Shown here in pieces: positions 1 through 10,881 of a stretch of DNA of 35,723 bases. A program made the translations under genes and the position numbers. The notes beneath the pieces were generated by a model that saw only the letters and a list, made by a program, of their open reading frames with translations, searched no databases and was not told the DNA's origin. Position 1 is the stretch's first letter. Each line of letters begins with the position of its first letter. Origin of the DNA: Verrucomicrobiota bacterium (GTDB taxonomy: Bacteria > Verrucomicrobiota > Verrucomicrobiia > Limisphaerales > SXTU01); NCBI GenBank assembly GCA_016235545.1, contig JACRKB010000266.1, positions 1-35,723 on the forward strand, given 5' to 3'.

Positions 1-1
1 C

Positions 2-2806
2 GGCACGCCTCAGCCCCTCTCCCGCTGGTCCTTCGACCGCGACACCCGCGACCAGCTCGGCTCCCTCCACGGCGAACTCCTCGGCGGCGCGACGCTCCGC
101 AACGGCCGCCTCATCCTCGATGGCAAAGAAGCCCATCTCCGCACCGCGCCGCTAGGCCGCGAGCTGCGCGAGAAGACGCTCGAAGCCTGGGTCGCGCTCG
201 CCAATCTCGACCAGTCCGGCAGCGGCGTGCTCACCGTCGAGACCAGCAACGGCGCGGTCTTCGACGCCATCGTCTTCGGCGAGAAGTCGCCCCGGAAGTG
301 GGTCAATGGGAGCAACAACTTCCTTCGCTCGCGCACCCTCGACGGCGTGACCGAGACCGCCAAGCCCGGCGAGCTCATCCACCTTGCCGTCGCCTATCGC
401 GCGGACGGCACCATCGCCTTCTTCCGCAACGGCCAGCCTTACGACTCGGCGCACAGGCCCGACGCGCCGCTCGTCACTTTCCCCGCCGACGCCCACGTGC
501 TGCTCGGCCGACGCCATACCGGCGGCGGTCGGGCCTTTCTCGCGGGCGAGATTGACGAAGCCCGCCTCTACGACCGCGCACTGACTGACCTAGAAATCGC
601 CGCATCCTTCCGCGCCGGACCCGTCGGCGTCAGCCCCGAGGAAATCGCGAAGGCCATGACGACCGAGCAACTGGCGAAACACGCCGCCCTCACCGCCGAC
701 TTGACCAAAGCCCGCGCCGAGCTCGCCGCGAAATCCCAGTCAGCCGCCGAAGACGCCCTCGCCGCCGCGCTCAAGGACGCGCAAGGCAACGCCGCCAACC
801 CACTGCACGCGTGGGCGAAGTTGAGCAAGCTGGACGGCCCCGCCTTTGCCTCTGGCTGGGCGGAAGTGACGAAGAACTGGCGCGACGCCCTTGCCGCCGC
901 GCAGCAGCACAACGCGCAGTTCAAGACCGAGTGGGACTTTGCGAAAGGCGACGCCGCGCAGTGGTTCACCGAGGGCAACGCCTTCGCGTTGGGGAGCGCA
1001 GGCGGCCCGCCTGCTCCGATTGGCGGCCTCGCCAATCGGAATTCGAGAGTCACAAATCCAACCGGCGAGCCGCCGGTTGCAGCAGGCCAGCGGCCTGCGC
1101 TCCCCGGCGACTTCACCCTCGAACCCGAGGGCGACCGGGCGCTCAAAGGCCTCCTCCCCGCCGCCATTTCCTCGCACATCGTTTCCGAGAAGCACGGCGG
1201 CCTGTTCACCTCGCCGCGCTTCCGCATCACCACCGACAGCATCAGCGTGCGCGCCGCTGGCGGCAAAGGCGCGATGGTCCGCGTCATCGTGGACAACTAC
1301 CCGCTTGGCTCGAACCCGATTTTTCCGAAGGCCGAGCTGTCGCGCGACGAGCCGGGCTGGCTGCGCATGGACACCGCGTATCGCAAAGGCTCGTGGGCCT
1401 ACATTGAGTTCGGCACGTCGGACGACCTCACGCGCAAGCTCGGCAAGAACAGCGACGCTGCTGGCCGCTCGTGGTTCAGCGCCGAGCGCGTCGTCTTACA
1501 CGACAAGGACACGCCGCGCGAAGAGCCGCTCGCGCCCGCCGCACTCATGGAGCGCGGACGCCCACGTCCGCATCCGCACACCCAGCCTGCTGCGGACGTA
1601 GGCGTCCGCGCTCCAACAGATGCGCGCGCCCTCGCCGCTGTCTACTCCGAAACCCTTACCACCGCCGTGCAAGCGTGGCGCGAAGACAAGTTGACCGAAC
1701 CACAGCGCGCCTTTCTCGACTACTTCCTCCGCCGCAGCCTGCTGCCGACTTCGCTCAAGTCGTTGCCAAGGATCGCCCCTCTCGTCGCCGAGTATCGCCG
1801 CCTCGAAGGCGAAATCTCCGCGCCCCGCCGCGCGCCCGGCGTCATCGAAGGCACGGCCTTCGACTCGCCGCTTCTCACTCGCGGCGACCACACCAAGCCC
1901 GGCGAGCCGATTCCTCGTGGCTACCTCGAAGTCCTCCACCGCCCGACCACCAAGCCCCAGACGCCAGACGCCAGACCCAATCCCCTCGCCTCCCCCCGCC
2001 TCGCTCTCGCCGAAGCCCTCGCCTCCCCGCAAAACCCGCTCACCGCCCGCGTCATGGTGAACCGCGTCTGGCACCACCTCTTCGGACGCGGCCTCGTCCC
2101 GACCGTGGACAACTTCGGCCGGCTCGGCGACCAGCCCACGCATCCGGAGTTGCTCGACCACCTCGCCGCGCAGTTCATCGCCGAGGGCTGGTCCTTCAAG
2201 AAACTCATCCGCCAGCTCGTCACCACGCGCGCCTACCAGCTCGCCAGCGAACCCACCGCCGCCGCCCGCGAGCGCGACGCCGACAATGCCTATCTCTCGC
2301 ACTTCCGCGTCCGCCGCCTCGAAGCCGAAGCCATTCGCGACACGCTGCTCGCCGTGAGCGGACGGCTCGACGCCACGCAGTTCGGCCCGCCCGTCGGCAC
2401 CGGCGACCGCGCGCGCCGCAGCGTTTACATGGGCATCCGCCGCAACAGCCTCAGCCCGTTGCTAGAAATCTTCGATGCGCCCAAGCCCTTCACCACCCTC
2501 GGCCGCCGCGACGCCACCAACGTCCCCGCGCAATCACTCGCGTTCCTGAACGACACGTTCGTCATCGAGGCCGGGAAGTCGTGGGCCGAACTACTTCTTC
2601 GCCAGACGCCGCAGGCCGACGCGACCGCGCGCGTCCAGCTTCTCTTTCAAGCCGCCTTCGCCCGCGCCGCTTCCGACGACGAACTGGCGAAGTCCCGCGC
2701 CTATCTCAACGCGCTCGGCGCGAGTGCGGATGCCAACGACCTGCGCGTGTGGCAGGACTTCATCCAGTCGCTGTTCAACCTCAAGGAGTTCATCTATGTC
2801 CGTTGA
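2..2806 (+). CDS. LamG and DUF1553 (PSD1) domain protein, 5'-truncated by window edge
   Basis: The open frame runs from base 2, so the gene begins upstream of the window; 934 residues are visible. Residues about 8-205 form a LamG/concanavalin-like jelly roll that ends in the typical [12 protein letters not shown] motif. The C-terminal part, from about residue 650, is a DUF1553 (PSD1) domain with the hallmark [13 protein letters not shown] and a following DNFG motif. In planctomycetes and verrucomicrobia this domain normally follows DUF1549 and often a cytochrome c domain; those parts would lie before the window. The biochemical role is not established. LamG suggests binding of a carbohydrate or other extracellular ligand, and the stop codon overlaps the start of a DUF1501 gene, the usual partner. 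Two palindromic DNA elements (991-1105 and 1548-1615) are embedded in frame in the less conserved middle section and add Gly/Pro/Arg-rich sequence. Family assignment is firm; function is unknown. Confidence 0.9.
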   Translation, partial: GTPQPLSRWSFDRDTRDQLGSLHGELLGGATLRNGRLILDGKEAHLRTAPLGRELREKTLEAWVALANLDQSGSGVLTVETSNGAVFDAIVFGEKSPRKWVNGSNNFLRSRTLDGVTETAKPGELIHLAVAYRADGTIAFFRNGQPYDSAHRPDAPLVTFPADAHVLLGRRHTGGGRAFLAGEIDEARLYDRALTDLEIAASFRAGPVGVSPEEIAKAMTTEQLAKHAALTADLTKARAELAAKSQSAAEDALAAALKDAQGNAANPLHAWAKLSKLDGPAFASGWAEVTKNWRDALAAAQQHNAQFKTEWDFAKGDAAQWFTEGNAFALGSAGGPPAPIGGLANRNSRVTNPTGEPPVAAGQRPALPGDFTLEPEGDRALKGLLPAAISSHIVSEKHGGLFTSPRFRITTDSISVRAAGGKGAMVRVIVDNYPLGSNPIFPKAELSRDEPGWLRMDTAYRKGSWAYIEFGTSDDLTRKLGKNSDAAGRSWFSAERVVLHDKDTPREEPLAPAALMERGRPRPHPHTQPAADVGVRAPTDARALAAVYSETLTTAVQAWREDKLTEPQRAFLDYFLRRSLLPTSLKSLPRIAPLVAEYRRLEGEISAPRRAPGVIEGTAFDSPLLTRGDHTKPGEPIPRGYLEVLHRPTTKPQTPDARPNPLASPRLALAEALASPQNPLTARVMVNRVWHHLFGRGLVPTVDNFGRLGDQPTHPELLDHLAAQFIAEGWSFKKLIRQLVTTRAYQLASEPTAAARERDADNAYLSHFRVRRLEAEAIRDTLLAVSGRLDATQFGPPVGTGDRARRSVYMGIRRNSLSPLLEIFDAPKPFTTLGRRDATNVPAQSLAFLNDTFVIEAGKSWAELLLRQTPQADATARVQLLFQAAFARAASDDELAKSRAYLNALGASADANDLRVWQDFIQSLFNLKEFIYVR
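991..1105. repeat. Intragenic palindromic element 1 (multi-hairpin)
   Basis: Perfect 13-nt terminal inverted repeats (GGGGAGCGCAGGC at 991-1003, its complement at 1093-1105) enclose four consecutive hairpins: 998-1014 (8-bp stem), 1016-1039 (10-bp stem), 1060-1078 (8-bp stem) and 1082-1098 (7-bp stem). The first and last hairpins compete with the outer stem. The element lies in the LamG/DUF1553 reading frame without interrupting it and encodes a low-complexity Gly/Pro/Ala stretch. The base-pairing is seen directly; mobility is inferred. Confidence 0.8.
1548..1615. repeat. Intragenic palindromic element 2
   Basis: Two 25-nt arms (1548-1572 and 1591-1615) are complementary except at one position and are separated by 18 nt. 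The left arm is itself a hairpin (GCGGACG / CGTCCGC). Its ends share the GGAGCGC...GCGCTCC core with the element at 991-1105, but here the core is read in a different codon phase. It encodes an Arg/Pro/His-rich stretch in the same gene. Confidence 0.8.
2783..2788 (+). promoter_or_regulatory. Ribosome binding site AAGGAG for the DUF1501 gene
   Basis: AAGGAG lies 7 nt before the ATG at 2796, inside the end of the upstream gene. It fixes the start of the DUF1501 gene and is the only clear Shine-Dalgarno sequence I found before a start in this window. Confidence 0.75.
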
Positions 2807-4220
2807 CCACCGCTTCGGCCTCTCCCGCCGCGCCATGCTGCGCCGCACGTCGCTTGGCTTCGGCTCGCTCGCGCTGGCGGGCTTGATGAACAGCCGCGTG
2901 TTCGGTGCGGGCCTGCCGCCGGGACAGCCGCACTTCGCGCCGCGAGCCAAGCGCGTCATCTTCGCCTACATGAGCGGCGGCGTGTCGCATGTGGACTCGT
3001 TTGACCCCAAGCCCGCGCTCGCGCAGCGCCACGGCCAGCCCATGCCCGTGCCGGTGAAGCCCACGATGTTCAACAACAACGGCAACATCATGGCCAGCCC
3101 GTGGGAGGCCAAGCCGCGCGGCCAGAGCGGCGTGATGATGACGGACCTGTTCCCCAAGCTCGCCGCTCTCGCCGACGACCTCGCGGTCATTCGCAGCATG
3201 ACCACCAAGGTCAACGAGCACGCGCAGGGCAACTACGCGTTCCACACCGGCTTTCCCTTCATGGGCCATCCCAGCGCGGGCGCGTGGATGAGCTACGGCC
3301 TCGGCGTTGAGAACCAGAACCTCCCCGGGTTCGTCGTACTGCAAAGCGGCGGAGCGGCTCCGCCCCACGGCGGCGTGGGCCTCTTCAGCAACGGCTATCT
3401 GCCCGCGCAGCACCAGGCCAGCATCATCCGCGTGGACGAGCAGCCCGCGTTACCGAACATCCAGCCGCGCGAGAGCGACAGCTCCCAGCGGCAACGTCTC
3501 GACTTCATCCGCTCACTCGACACGCCCTTCGCGCAGGCGACCGGCGAGGCGGCCATCGAGGGCGCGATTCGCAACTACGAGGCCGCCTACCGCATGCAGT
3601 CCGCCGTGCCGGAGTTGTGCGACATCTCCGGCGAGAGCGAGGCCACCAAGCGCCTCTACGGCCTCGACTCACCGCACAAGCAGACCGCCAGCTACGGACG
3701 GCAATGCCTCGTGGCGCTGCGGCTCATCGAGCGCGGCGTGCGCTTCGCGGAACTGAGCTGCCTCAACGAAGGCATCGGCGCGGGCGGCGCAGGGAACCCG
3801 TGGGACCAGCATGGCAAAATCAAGGAAGGCCACGGCGCGATGGCGCATCAGGTGGACACCGGCCTCGCCGGCCTCATCACCGACCTGAAGGCGCGCGGCC
3901 TCCTCGATGACACGCTCATTATCTTCAGCGGCGAGTTTGGTCGCACGCCCTTCTCGCAGGGCAGCGACGGGCGCGACCACAACCCTTTCGGTTTCAGCCT
4001 CTGGCTGGCGGGCGGCGGCGTGCGCGGCGGGACGGCCTTTGGCGCGACGGACGAGCTGGGCTACTACGCCGTCGAAGACAAGTGCGAGATTTACGACCTC
4101 TACGCGACGGTGCTGCACCTGCTGGGCATGCACCACGAGCAACTCACCTACCGCTTCGGTGGCCGCGACTTCCGCCTGACGGATGTGCATGGGCACGTCA
4201 TCCGGGAGATTCTCGCGTAA
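2796..4220 (+). CDS. DUF1501 family protein with Tat signal
   Basis: A 474-residue protein of the DUF1501 family, which belongs to the alkaline phosphatase/sulfatase-like fold. The ATG at 2796 has an ideal AAGGAG upstream and places a twin-arginine motif (Arg11-Arg12 in LSRRAMLRR) followed by a hydrophobic stretch, so export by the Tat pathway is likely. After the signal comes [16 protein letters not shown], the usual N-terminal DUF1501 motif. The C-terminal part carries [11 protein letters not shown] and GRDHNP, the conserved probable metal-site region. The gene overlaps the end of the LamG/DUF1553 gene by 11 bp, so the two are almost certainly co-transcribed and translationally coupled. This pairing is very common in planctomycetes and verrucomicrobia, yet the substrate is unknown. 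Family assignment is firm; enzymatic activity is only inferred from the fold. Confidence 0.93.
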   Translation: MSVDHRFGLSRRAMLRRTSLGFGSLALAGLMNSRVFGAGLPPGQPHFAPRAKRVIFAYMSGGVSHVDSFDPKPALAQRHGQPMPVPVKPTMFNNNGNIMASPWEAKPRGQSGVMMTDLFPKLAALADDLAVIRSMTTKVNEHAQGNYAFHTGFPFMGHPSAGAWMSYGLGVENQNLPGFVVLQSGGAAPPHGGVGLFSNGYLPAQHQASIIRVDEQPALPNIQPRESDSSQRQRLDFIRSLDTPFAQATGEAAIEGAIRNYEAAYRMQSAVPELCDISGESEATKRLYGLDSPHKQTASYGRQCLVALRLIERGVRFAELSCLNEGIGAGGAGNPWDQHGKIKEGHGAMAHQVDTGLAGLITDLKARGLLDDTLIIFSGEFGRTPFSQGSDGRDHNPFGFSLWLAGGGVRGGTAFGATDELGYYAVEDKCEIYDLYATVLHLLGMHHEQLTYRFGGRDFRLTDVHGHVIREILA

Positions 4221-4336
4221 TTGCGGCGTCACAGCGTGAAGAGCGTCCGCAGAGCTTGCCGGACTTGGGCTTGAACACCCGACGTGAGGCGCTGGATCAT
4301 AAAAACCCATTGCACCCACGAAGTGGTTTGTTACCG

Positions 4337-4359
4337 TCGCGCCGCTTTTTTCGGCGCGA
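4337..4359 (+). other. Hairpin with T-rich loop in the gltB leader
   Basis: TCGCGCCG (4337-4344) pairs perfectly with CGGCGCGA (4352-4359) around a CTTTTTT loop. The T-run is in the loop and not after the stem, so this is not a standard intrinsic terminator on either strand. It lies 71 bp before the chosen gltB start and could be a leader structure. Nothing else is evident in the 210-bp gap at 4221-4430. Confidence 0.4.
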
Positions 4360-4430
4360 ACAGATTGAACCAGCCCTTCTGACAGCGAGGCAGCTTTCCA
4401 AGCCGGGACAATTTCCGGCCAGCAGTGACG

Positions 4431-7400
4431 ATGAACGACAACAAAATGAGCACACAGGCGCGGTGGCAGGGATTGCCGCCCAAGCAGGGACTTTACGACC
4501 CGCGGTTCGAGCACGACGCCTGCGGCGTCGGGTTCGTGGTGAACATGAAGGGCAAGAAGTCCCACGAGGTCGTCCAGCAGGGAATCCAGATTCTCGTCAA
4601 CCTCGACCATCGCGGCGCGTGTGGCTGCGAGCCGAACACCGGCGACGGCGCGGGCATCCTCATCCAGCTCCCGCATAAATTCTTCACCAAGGCCGCGAAG
4701 GAAAACGGTTTCACGCTCCCCGCTCCCGGTCGCTACGGCGTGGCGATGATTTACATGCCGAAGGAGGAGGCCGACCGGCATCACTGCGAACGCGTGTTCG
4801 AGCGCGTCGTCCGCGAGGAGGGCCACTCGGTCCTCGGCTGGCGCACGGTGCCCACGGACAATTCCACGCTTGGGCCCACGGCCGTCGCGACGGAGCCGGC
4901 GATTCGCCAGTGCTTCATCGAGCGTAATGTGCGGAAGGCGAAGGACGAGCTCGCGTTCGAGCGGAAGCTCTACGTCATCCGCAAGCGCGCGCTGACGGAG
5001 ATTCGCAACTCCGGCGAGCGCGGCACGCAGGAGTGGTATATGCCGAGCGTCTCCTGCCGGACCATCGTTTACAAAGGCATGCTGATGCCCGCGCAGGTGG
5101 ATGCGTATTATCCCGAGCTGCGCGACCCCGACATGGAGTCGGCGCTGGCGCTCGTCCACTCGCGCTTCTCGACGAACACTTTCCCAAGCTGGGAACGCTC
5201 GCACCCGTATCGCTACATCGCGCACAACGGCGAAATCAACACGCTGCGCGGCAACATCAACTGGATGCACGCGCGGCAGTCCATGTTCGAGAGCGACCTC
5301 TTCGGCAAGGACATCAAGAAGGTTTTCCCCATCATCAACCCGAACGGGTCCGACTCGGCGATGTTCGACAACTGCCTCGAACTGCTCGTGCTCGGCGGCC
5401 GCCCGCTCGCGCACGCGATGATGATGATGATTCCCGAGCCGTGGACGAATCACGAGTCCATGAGCGACGAGCGCAAGGCGTTCTACGAATACCACTCCTG
5501 CCTGATGGAGCCGTGGGATGGGCCAGCGTCCGTCGCGTTCACCGATGGCGTGCAAATCGGCGCGTGCCTCGACCGCAACGGCCTGCGCCCCTCGCGTTAC
5601 TACGTCACGAAGGACGACCTCGTCATCATGGCGTCGGAAGTCGGCGTGCTGGACATCGCGCCGGAGCGCGTGTTGCAGAAGGGTCGACTCCAGCCGGGCC
5701 GCATGTTCCTCGTGGACACTTCGCTCGGACGCATCGTCGCCGACGAGGAAATCAAGGAAGCCATCTGCAAGTCGCAGCCTTACCGCCAGTGGATTAACGA
5801 AAACATGGTGGAGCTGGACAAGCTGCCCGACGCGCCGCACTTGCCTGAGCCGGACCACGACACCGTGCTGCACCGGCAGCAGGCCTTCGGCTACACCTTC
5901 GAGGACTTGCGGATGCTCATGGTCCCGATGGCGCGCGACGGCGTCGAGGCCGTCGGCTCGATGGGCACGGACACTCCCATCGCGGTGCTCTCGCAGAAGC
6001 CGCAGTTGCTCTACAACTATTTCAAGCAGCTCTTCGCGCAGGTCACGAACCCGCCGATTGACTGCATCCGCGAGGAGATTGTCACGAGCGCCGAGACGAC
6101 CATCGGCTCCGAGCGCAACCTGCTCAACCCGCAGCCCGAGAGCTGCCGGCTCATCGAGTTGAAGCAGCCCATCCTCAGCAACGAGGAGTTCGCGAAGCTC
6201 AAGCATCTCAATCACCCGCACTTCAAGTCCGCCACGCTGCCGACGCTCTTCAAAGCTTCGGAAGGCACCGGCGGGCTGGAGAAGGCGATGGACGACTTGT
6301 GCGAAGCCGCGACGAAGGCCATCAAGGACGGCGCGAACATCATCATCCTCTCCGACCGCGGCGTGAACGCGGAGAACGCTCCCATCCCCGCGCTGCTCGC
6401 GGTGGCAGGCGTGCATCACCACCTCATCCGCGAAGGCACGCGCACGCGTGTCGGCCTTGTGCTCGAGTCCGGCGAACCGCGCGAGGTGCATCACTTCTCG
6501 CTGCTCATCGGCTACGGCTGCGGCGCCATCAACCCGTATCTCGCCTACGAGACGCTCGACTACATGATTCGGCAGGGCTTGCTGGTCGGCATTGACCACA
6601 AGACCGCCGTCAAGAACTTCACCAAGGCCGCCGTGAAGGGCGTCGTGAAGGTCGCCTCGAAGATGGGCATCAGCACCATCCAGAGCTATCGCGGCGCGCA
6701 AATCTTCGAGGCCATCGGCCTGAGCGACGCCGTCATTGACAAGTATTTCACCTGGACCGCCTCGCGCGTCGCCGGCATCAGCATCGAGGACATCGCCAAG
6801 GAAGTTCTCACCCGCCACGAGCACGCGTTCCCCGACCGCCCGACCAACGGCCACACGCTCGAAGTCGGCGGCCAGTATCAATGGCGCGCGGACGGCGAGT
6901 TGCACCTCTTCAACCCGCAGACCGTCCACAAGCTCCAGAAGGCCGTCCGCAACGCGGATTACAAGACCTTCAAGGAATACAGCGCGCTGGTGAACACCCA
7001 GCTCAAGGATATCTACACGCTGCGCGGCCTGCTGGAGTTCAAGCCCGCCACGGCGATTCCCATCGAGGAGGTCGAGTCAGTCGCGACCATCGTGAAGCGC
7101 TTCAAGACCGGCGCGATGAGCTACGGCTCCATCTCCAGCGAATCGCACGAGACGCTTGCCATCGCGATGAACCGCCTCGGCGGCAAGAGCAACACCGGCG
7201 AAGGCGGCGAAGACCCCGCACGCTACACTTGGACCAACGACAAGGGCGACTCGAAGAACAGCGCCATCAAGCAGGTCGCGTCTGGTCGCTTCGGTGTTAC
7301 GAGCCTCTACCTCACGCACGCGAACGAGCTTCAAATCAAGATGGCCCAGGGCGCGAAGCCCGGCGAAGGCGGCCAGCTTCCCGGCACCAAGGTGTATCCG

Positions 7401-9059
7401 TGGGTCGCGAAGGTGCGTCACTCAACGCCAGGTGTCGGCCTCATCTCCCCGCCTCCGCACCACGACATCTACTCCATCGAGGACCTCGCGGAGTTGATTC
7501 ACGACCTCAAGAATTCCAACCGCCGCGCGCGCATTAGCGTCAAGCTGGTCGCGGAAGTGGGCGTCGGCACCATCGCGGCCGGCGTCGCCAAGGCGCACGC
7601 GGATGTTGTCCTCATCTCCGGTTTCGACGGCGGCACGGGCGCGTCGCCTCAGACCTCCATCAAGCACGCGGGCATTCCGTGGGAGCTCGGCCTCGCCGAG
7701 ACGCACCAGACGCTCGTGTTGAACAACCTTCGCTCGCGCATCGCCGTCGAGGCGGACGGCCAGTTGAAGACCGGCCGCGACGTCATCATGGCCGCGCTGC
7801 TCGGTGCGGAGGAATTCGGCTTCGCCACCGGCCCGCTTGTGGCGATGGGCTGCATCATGATGCGCGTTTGCCATCTGAACACCTGCCCCGTCGGGGTCGC
7901 GACGCAGAACCCGAAGCTGCGCGGCCTCTTCCCCGGCAAGCCCGAGGACGTGGTCAACTTCATGACCTTCATCGCGCAGGAAGTTCGCGAGCTGATGGCC
8001 CAGCTTGGCTTCCGCACCATCGCCGAGATGGTGGGCCGCGTGGACCGGCTCGAAGCCCGCAAGGCCGCTGACCATTGGAAGGCGCGCGGCCTCGACCTCT
8101 CCAGCATCCTGCACGCGCCGGATGTGGCTGATGGCGTGGGCCGCTATTGCCAGATGGCCCAGGACCACGGCCTGGAGAAATCCATCGACATGACGCACCT
8201 GTTGGAGGCGTGCAAGCCAGCGATTGACCAGAAGCAAAAGGTCGTCGTGCAGCTTCCGATTCGGAACATCAACCGCGTCGTCGGCACGATTCTCGGCAAC
8301 GAAATCACCCGTCGCCACGGTGCGGCGGGCTTGCCCGAGGACACGGTGCAACTGCACTTCAAGGGTTCCGCCGGCCAGAGCCTCGGCGCGTTTGTGCCGC
8401 CCGGCGTGACCATCCGCCTCGAAGGCGACGCCAACGACTACTGCGGCAAGGGCCTCTCGGGCGGCAAGCTCATCATCTACCCGCCCGGCGGCTCCACCTT
8501 CCGCGCCGAGGAGAACATGATTATCGGCAACGTCGCCCTCTACGGCGCGACGAGCGGCGAGGCTTACTTCCGCGGCATGGCTGGCGAGCGCTTCGGCGTC
8601 CGCAACTCCGGCGTGAAGACCGTCGTCGAGTCCGTCGGCGACCACGGCTGCGAATACATGACCGGCGGCACGGTTATCGTGCTCGGCAAGACCGGCCGCA
8701 ACTTCGCGGCGGGCATGTCCGGCGGCGTCGCCTATGTGCTGGACGAGGACGGCACCTTTGCCCGCAACTGCAACAAGCAGATGGTCGGCTTGCAGAAGCT
8801 GGAGAACGCCGACGAAATCGCGGACGTGCGCGCGTTGATTGAGAAGCACGTCCTCTACACCGGCTCCGAGCGGGGCCGCAACGTGCTCGCGCTCTGGAAC
8901 GCAAACGTGCCGAAGTTCGTGAAGGTGATGCCCAAGGACTACGAGCGCGTGCTCCAGGCCATCAAGAAGGCCCAGGCCGCCGGCCTCACCGGCGACGACG
9001 CGCTCAACGCCGCCTTCGAAGAAAACTCCAAGGACGCCGCGCGCGTGGGTGGTGGTTGA
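4431..9059 (+). CDS. gltB: Glutamate synthase (NADPH) large subunit
   Basis: GOGAT large subunit, about 1542 residues, the normal family size. With GltD it converts glutamine plus 2-oxoglutarate to two glutamates in the cytoplasm. The N-terminal class II amidotransferase domain has its nucleophile at Cys31 (HDACGVGF) if translation starts at ATG 4431, implying removal of a roughly 30-residue propeptide as in other GltB proteins. Next come the central domain, the FMN-binding synthase domain ([16 protein letters not shown]) and a cysteine cluster spaced C-x5-C-x4-C ([12 protein letters not shown]) for the 3Fe-4S centre. A C-terminal Gly-rich GXGXG beta-helix domain ends the protein. Start alternatives are GTG 4425 and ATG 4446; none has a Shine-Dalgarno sequence. 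gltD follows after 58 bp. The long antisense frames across it are not genes. Confidence 0.97.
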   Translation: MNDNKMSTQARWQGLPPKQGLYDPRFEHDACGVGFVVNMKGKKSHEVVQQGIQILVNLDHRGACGCEPNTGDGAGILIQLPHKFFTKAAKENGFTLPAPGRYGVAMIYMPKEEADRHHCERVFERVVREEGHSVLGWRTVPTDNSTLGPTAVATEPAIRQCFIERNVRKAKDELAFERKLYVIRKRALTEIRNSGERGTQEWYMPSVSCRTIVYKGMLMPAQVDAYYPELRDPDMESALALVHSRFSTNTFPSWERSHPYRYIAHNGEINTLRGNINWMHARQSMFESDLFGKDIKKVFPIINPNGSDSAMFDNCLELLVLGGRPLAHAMMMMIPEPWTNHESMSDERKAFYEYHSCLMEPWDGPASVAFTDGVQIGACLDRNGLRPSRYYVTKDDLVIMASEVGVLDIAPERVLQKGRLQPGRMFLVDTSLGRIVADEEIKEAICKSQPYRQWINENMVELDKLPDAPHLPEPDHDTVLHRQQAFGYTFEDLRMLMVPMARDGVEAVGSMGTDTPIAVLSQKPQLLYNYFKQLFAQVTNPPIDCIREEIVTSAETTIGSERNLLNPQPESCRLIELKQPILSNEEFAKLKHLNHPHFKSATLPTLFKASEGTGGLEKAMDDLCEAATKAIKDGANIIILSDRGVNAENAPIPALLAVAGVHHHLIREGTRTRVGLVLESGEPREVHHFSLLIGYGCGAINPYLAYETLDYMIRQGLLVGIDHKTAVKNFTKAAVKGVVKVASKMGISTIQSYRGAQIFEAIGLSDAVIDKYFTWTASRVAGISIEDIAKEVLTRHEHAFPDRPTNGHTLEVGGQYQWRADGELHLFNPQTVHKLQKAVRNADYKTFKEYSALVNTQLKDIYTLRGLLEFKPATAIPIEEVESVATIVKRFKTGAMSYGSISSESHETLAIAMNRLGGKSNTGEGGEDPARYTWTNDKGDSKNSAIKQVASGRFGVTSLYLTHANELQIKMAQGAKPGEGGQLPGTKVYPWVAKVRHSTPGVGLISPPPHHDIYSIEDLAELIHDLKNSNRRARISVKLVAEVGVGTIAAGVAKAHADVVLISGFDGGTGASPQTSIKHAGIPWELGLAETHQTLVLNNLRSRIAVEADGQLKTGRDVIMAALLGAEEFGFATGPLVAMGCIMMRVCHLNTCPVGVATQNPKLRGLFPGKPEDVVNFMTFIAQEVRELMAQLGFRTIAEMVGRVDRLEARKAADHWKARGLDLSSILHAPDVADGVGRYCQMAQDHGLEKSIDMTHLLEACKPAIDQKQKVVVQLPIRNINRVVGTILGNEITRRHGAAGLPEDTVQLHFKGSAGQSLGAFVPPGVTIRLEGDANDYCGKGLSGGKLIIYPPGGSTFRAEENMIIGNVALYGATSGEAYFRGMAGERFGVRNSGVKTVVESVGDHGCEYMTGGTVIVLGKTGRNFAAGMSGGVAYVLDEDGTFARNCNKQMVGLQKLENADEIADVRALIEKHVLYTGSERGRNVLALWNANVPKFVKVMPKDYERVLQAIKKAQAAGLTGDDALNAAFEENSKDAARVGGG

Positions 9060-9117
9060 TTAGCCGCCCCGAACATCGCAGCCGAGCCAACACCGAACCA
9101 TTTTCCTCAACCGACTC

Positions 9118-10596
9118 ATGGGCAAACCCACCGGATTCCTCGAATTCACCCGCGAACTTCCCGCCGACCGCTCGCCGCTGGCGCGCGTCGCTGACTGGCG
9201 TGAGTTCCACGACCACATGCCGGAGCCGAAACTCCGCGAGCAGGGCGGGCGCTGCATGGATTGCGGCGTGCCCTTCTGCCACACCGGCCAGCTCATCAGC
9301 GGCATGGCCAGCGGCTGCCCCATCAACAACCTCATTCCCGAGTGGAACGACCTTGTCTATCGCGGCCGTTGGCAGGAGGCGCTCGAACGTCTGCACAAGA
9401 CGAACAACTTCCCCGAGTTCACCGGTCGCGTCTGCCCCGCGCCCTGCGAAGGCTCCTGCGTGCTCGGCATCAATTCGCCGCCCGTCACCATCAAGAACAT
9501 CGAGTGCAGCATCATTGACCACGGCTGGGAAAACGGCTGGGTCAAACCCGAACCGCCTGCGAATCGCACTGGCAAGAAAGTCGCCGTCGTCGGCTCCGGT
9601 CCCGCCGGGCTCAGCGCTGCCGCGCAGCTCAACAAGGCCGGGCACCGCGTGCTCGTCTTCGAGCGCGCGGACCGTCCCGGTGGCCTGCTCATGTATGGCA
9701 TTCCCAACATGAAGCTGGAGAAGAACGAGGTCGTTCTGCGCCGCATCAAGCTGATGGAGCAGGAGGGCATCAAGTTTGTCTGCAACGTCGAGGTCGGCAA
9801 GGACGTGACCTCCAAGCAGCTCATGGACGAGTTCGACGCCGTTGTGCTCTGCACCGGCGCGACCAAGCCGCGCGACCTGCCCATCGAGGGCCGCTCACTC
9901 AATGGCGTCCACTTCGCGATGGAGTTTCTCCATAGCAACACCAAGGCGCTCCTCGACGGCAAGGACGCACCCATCAGCGCGGCGGGCAAGGACGTCATCG
10001 TCATCGGCGGCGGCGACACCGGCACGGACTGCGTGGGCACCGCGATGCGCCACGGCTGCAAGAGTCTTGTGCAGGTGGAAATTCTGCCGAAGCCCCCGCA
10101 AGACCGCGCCAAGGACAACCCGTGGCCGGAGTGGCCCAAGACCTACAAGCTCGACTACGGCCAGGAGGAGGCGAAGGCGAAGTTCGGCGACGACCCGCGC
10201 ATCTACCTCACCACCGCGACGAAGTTCGAGGACGACGGCAAGGGCAGCGTCAAGGCCGTCCACCTCGTGAACATCGAGTGGACCAAGAACGACAAGGGCC
10301 AGTTCGTCCCGAAGAATGTGCCGGGCACCGAGCGCGTCGTCCCGACGCAAGTCGTGTTGCTCGCGATGGGCTTCCTCGGCCCCGAACAGCCCCTCCTCGA
10401 AGCCCTCGGCGTCGAGCGCGACCCGCGCTCCAACGTAAAGGCCGAGCACGGCAAGTTTCAGACGAGCCTCCCGAACGGCTTCGCCGCCGGCGACTGCCGC
10501 CGCGGACAGAGCCTCGTCGTCTGGGCATTCAACGAAGGCCGTGGTGCCGCCCGCGAGTGCGACCGCTACCTGATGGGCAAGACCGAGCTGGCGTGA
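9118..10596 (+). CDS. gltD: Glutamate synthase (NADPH) small subunit
   Basis: A 492-residue GltD that passes electrons from NADPH through FAD to the iron-sulfur centres of GltB. The N-terminal region holds the cysteine clusters for the low-potential 4Fe-4S centres: Cys46, Cys49 and Cys54 in CMDCGVPFC, then GCPINN, then [10 protein letters not shown] dinucleotide fold for FAD follows ([12 protein letters not shown]), and a second one for NADPH ([11 protein letters not shown]). The C-terminal [13 protein letters not shown] region closes the FAD site. The start ATG at 9118 fits the family N-terminus; there is no Shine-Dalgarno sequence. It sits 58 bp after gltB, in the usual gltBD operon order. 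No insertion or missing key residue was seen. Confidence 0.97.
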   Translation: MGKPTGFLEFTRELPADRSPLARVADWREFHDHMPEPKLREQGGRCMDCGVPFCHTGQLISGMASGCPINNLIPEWNDLVYRGRWQEALERLHKTNNFPEFTGRVCPAPCEGSCVLGINSPPVTIKNIECSIIDHGWENGWVKPEPPANRTGKKVAVVGSGPAGLSAAAQLNKAGHRVLVFERADRPGGLLMYGIPNMKLEKNEVVLRRIKLMEQEGIKFVCNVEVGKDVTSKQLMDEFDAVVLCTGATKPRDLPIEGRSLNGVHFAMEFLHSNTKALLDGKDAPISAAGKDVIVIGGGDTGTDCVGTAMRHGCKSLVQVEILPKPPQDRAKDNPWPEWPKTYKLDYGQEEAKAKFGDDPRIYLTTATKFEDDGKGSVKAVHLVNIEWTKNDKGQFVPKNVPGTERVVPTQVVLLAMGFLGPEQPLLEALGVERDPRSNVKAEHGKFQTSLPNGFAAGDCRRGQSLVVWAFNEGRGAARECDRYLMGKTELA

Positions 10597-10683
10597 AGTA
10601 GGACAGCGCGTCCCGCCTGTCCCTCTGATTGGAAAGCTCCGGCCCAAGCGGTCGGTGCCGCTGCGTTACTCTGACTCTCTTCA

Positions 10684-10780
10684 GCGCAGAGGCGCAGAGT
10701 GCGCAGAGATTCGCAAAGGGTTATCGGGTTTCCTGCGACTGAATTCGACCTTCTCCGCGCTCCTCTGCGTCCTCTGCGCC
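10684..10780. repeat. Imperfect palindrome of GCAGAG-type repeats
   Basis: The left arm at 10684-10708 contains three iterations of a GCAGAG word (GCGCAGAGG...GCGCAGAG); the right arm at about 10753-10780 contains its complement (CTCTGCGTCCTCTGCGCC). The arms are imperfect. It lies in the 285-bp gap between gltD and panB. Just after gltD, GGACAG and CTGTCC form another short inverted repeat near 10602-10623. Confidence 0.6.
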
Positions 10781-10839
10781 ATTGCGGTAAGATGACGTCT
10801 CCCTCTCACCGCACGCCAACGATCCAAGCTCAGCTGGAA

Positions 10840-10858
10840 GTCAGGCTGGAAGCCTGAC
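10840..10858. repeat. Short hairpin before panB
   Basis: GTCAGGCT (10840-10847) pairs with AGCCTGAC (10851-10858) around a GGA loop. It resembles the GCAGGCC-AGC-GGCCTGC hairpin inside element 1 at 1082-1098. It ends 23 bp before the chosen panB start. A role in panB expression is possible, but a repeat unit is the simpler reading. Confidence 0.5.
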
Positions 10859-10881
10859 CTGCTTTGGGGTTTGCTTCACCC

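Noticed and set aside
3348-3364. GGCGGAG-CGG-CTCCGCC hairpin in the DUF1501 gene
   Set aside because: It encodes the GGAAPP stretch conserved in the DUF1501 family, so protein constraint in GC-rich DNA explains it; no shared ends with the two elements in the upstream gene.
3669-6929. A 1086-codon open frame on the minus strand across gltB
   Set aside because: It lies antisense to the clear gltB coding sequence; in GC-rich DNA such antisense frames stay open by codon bias. Its translation shows no domain.
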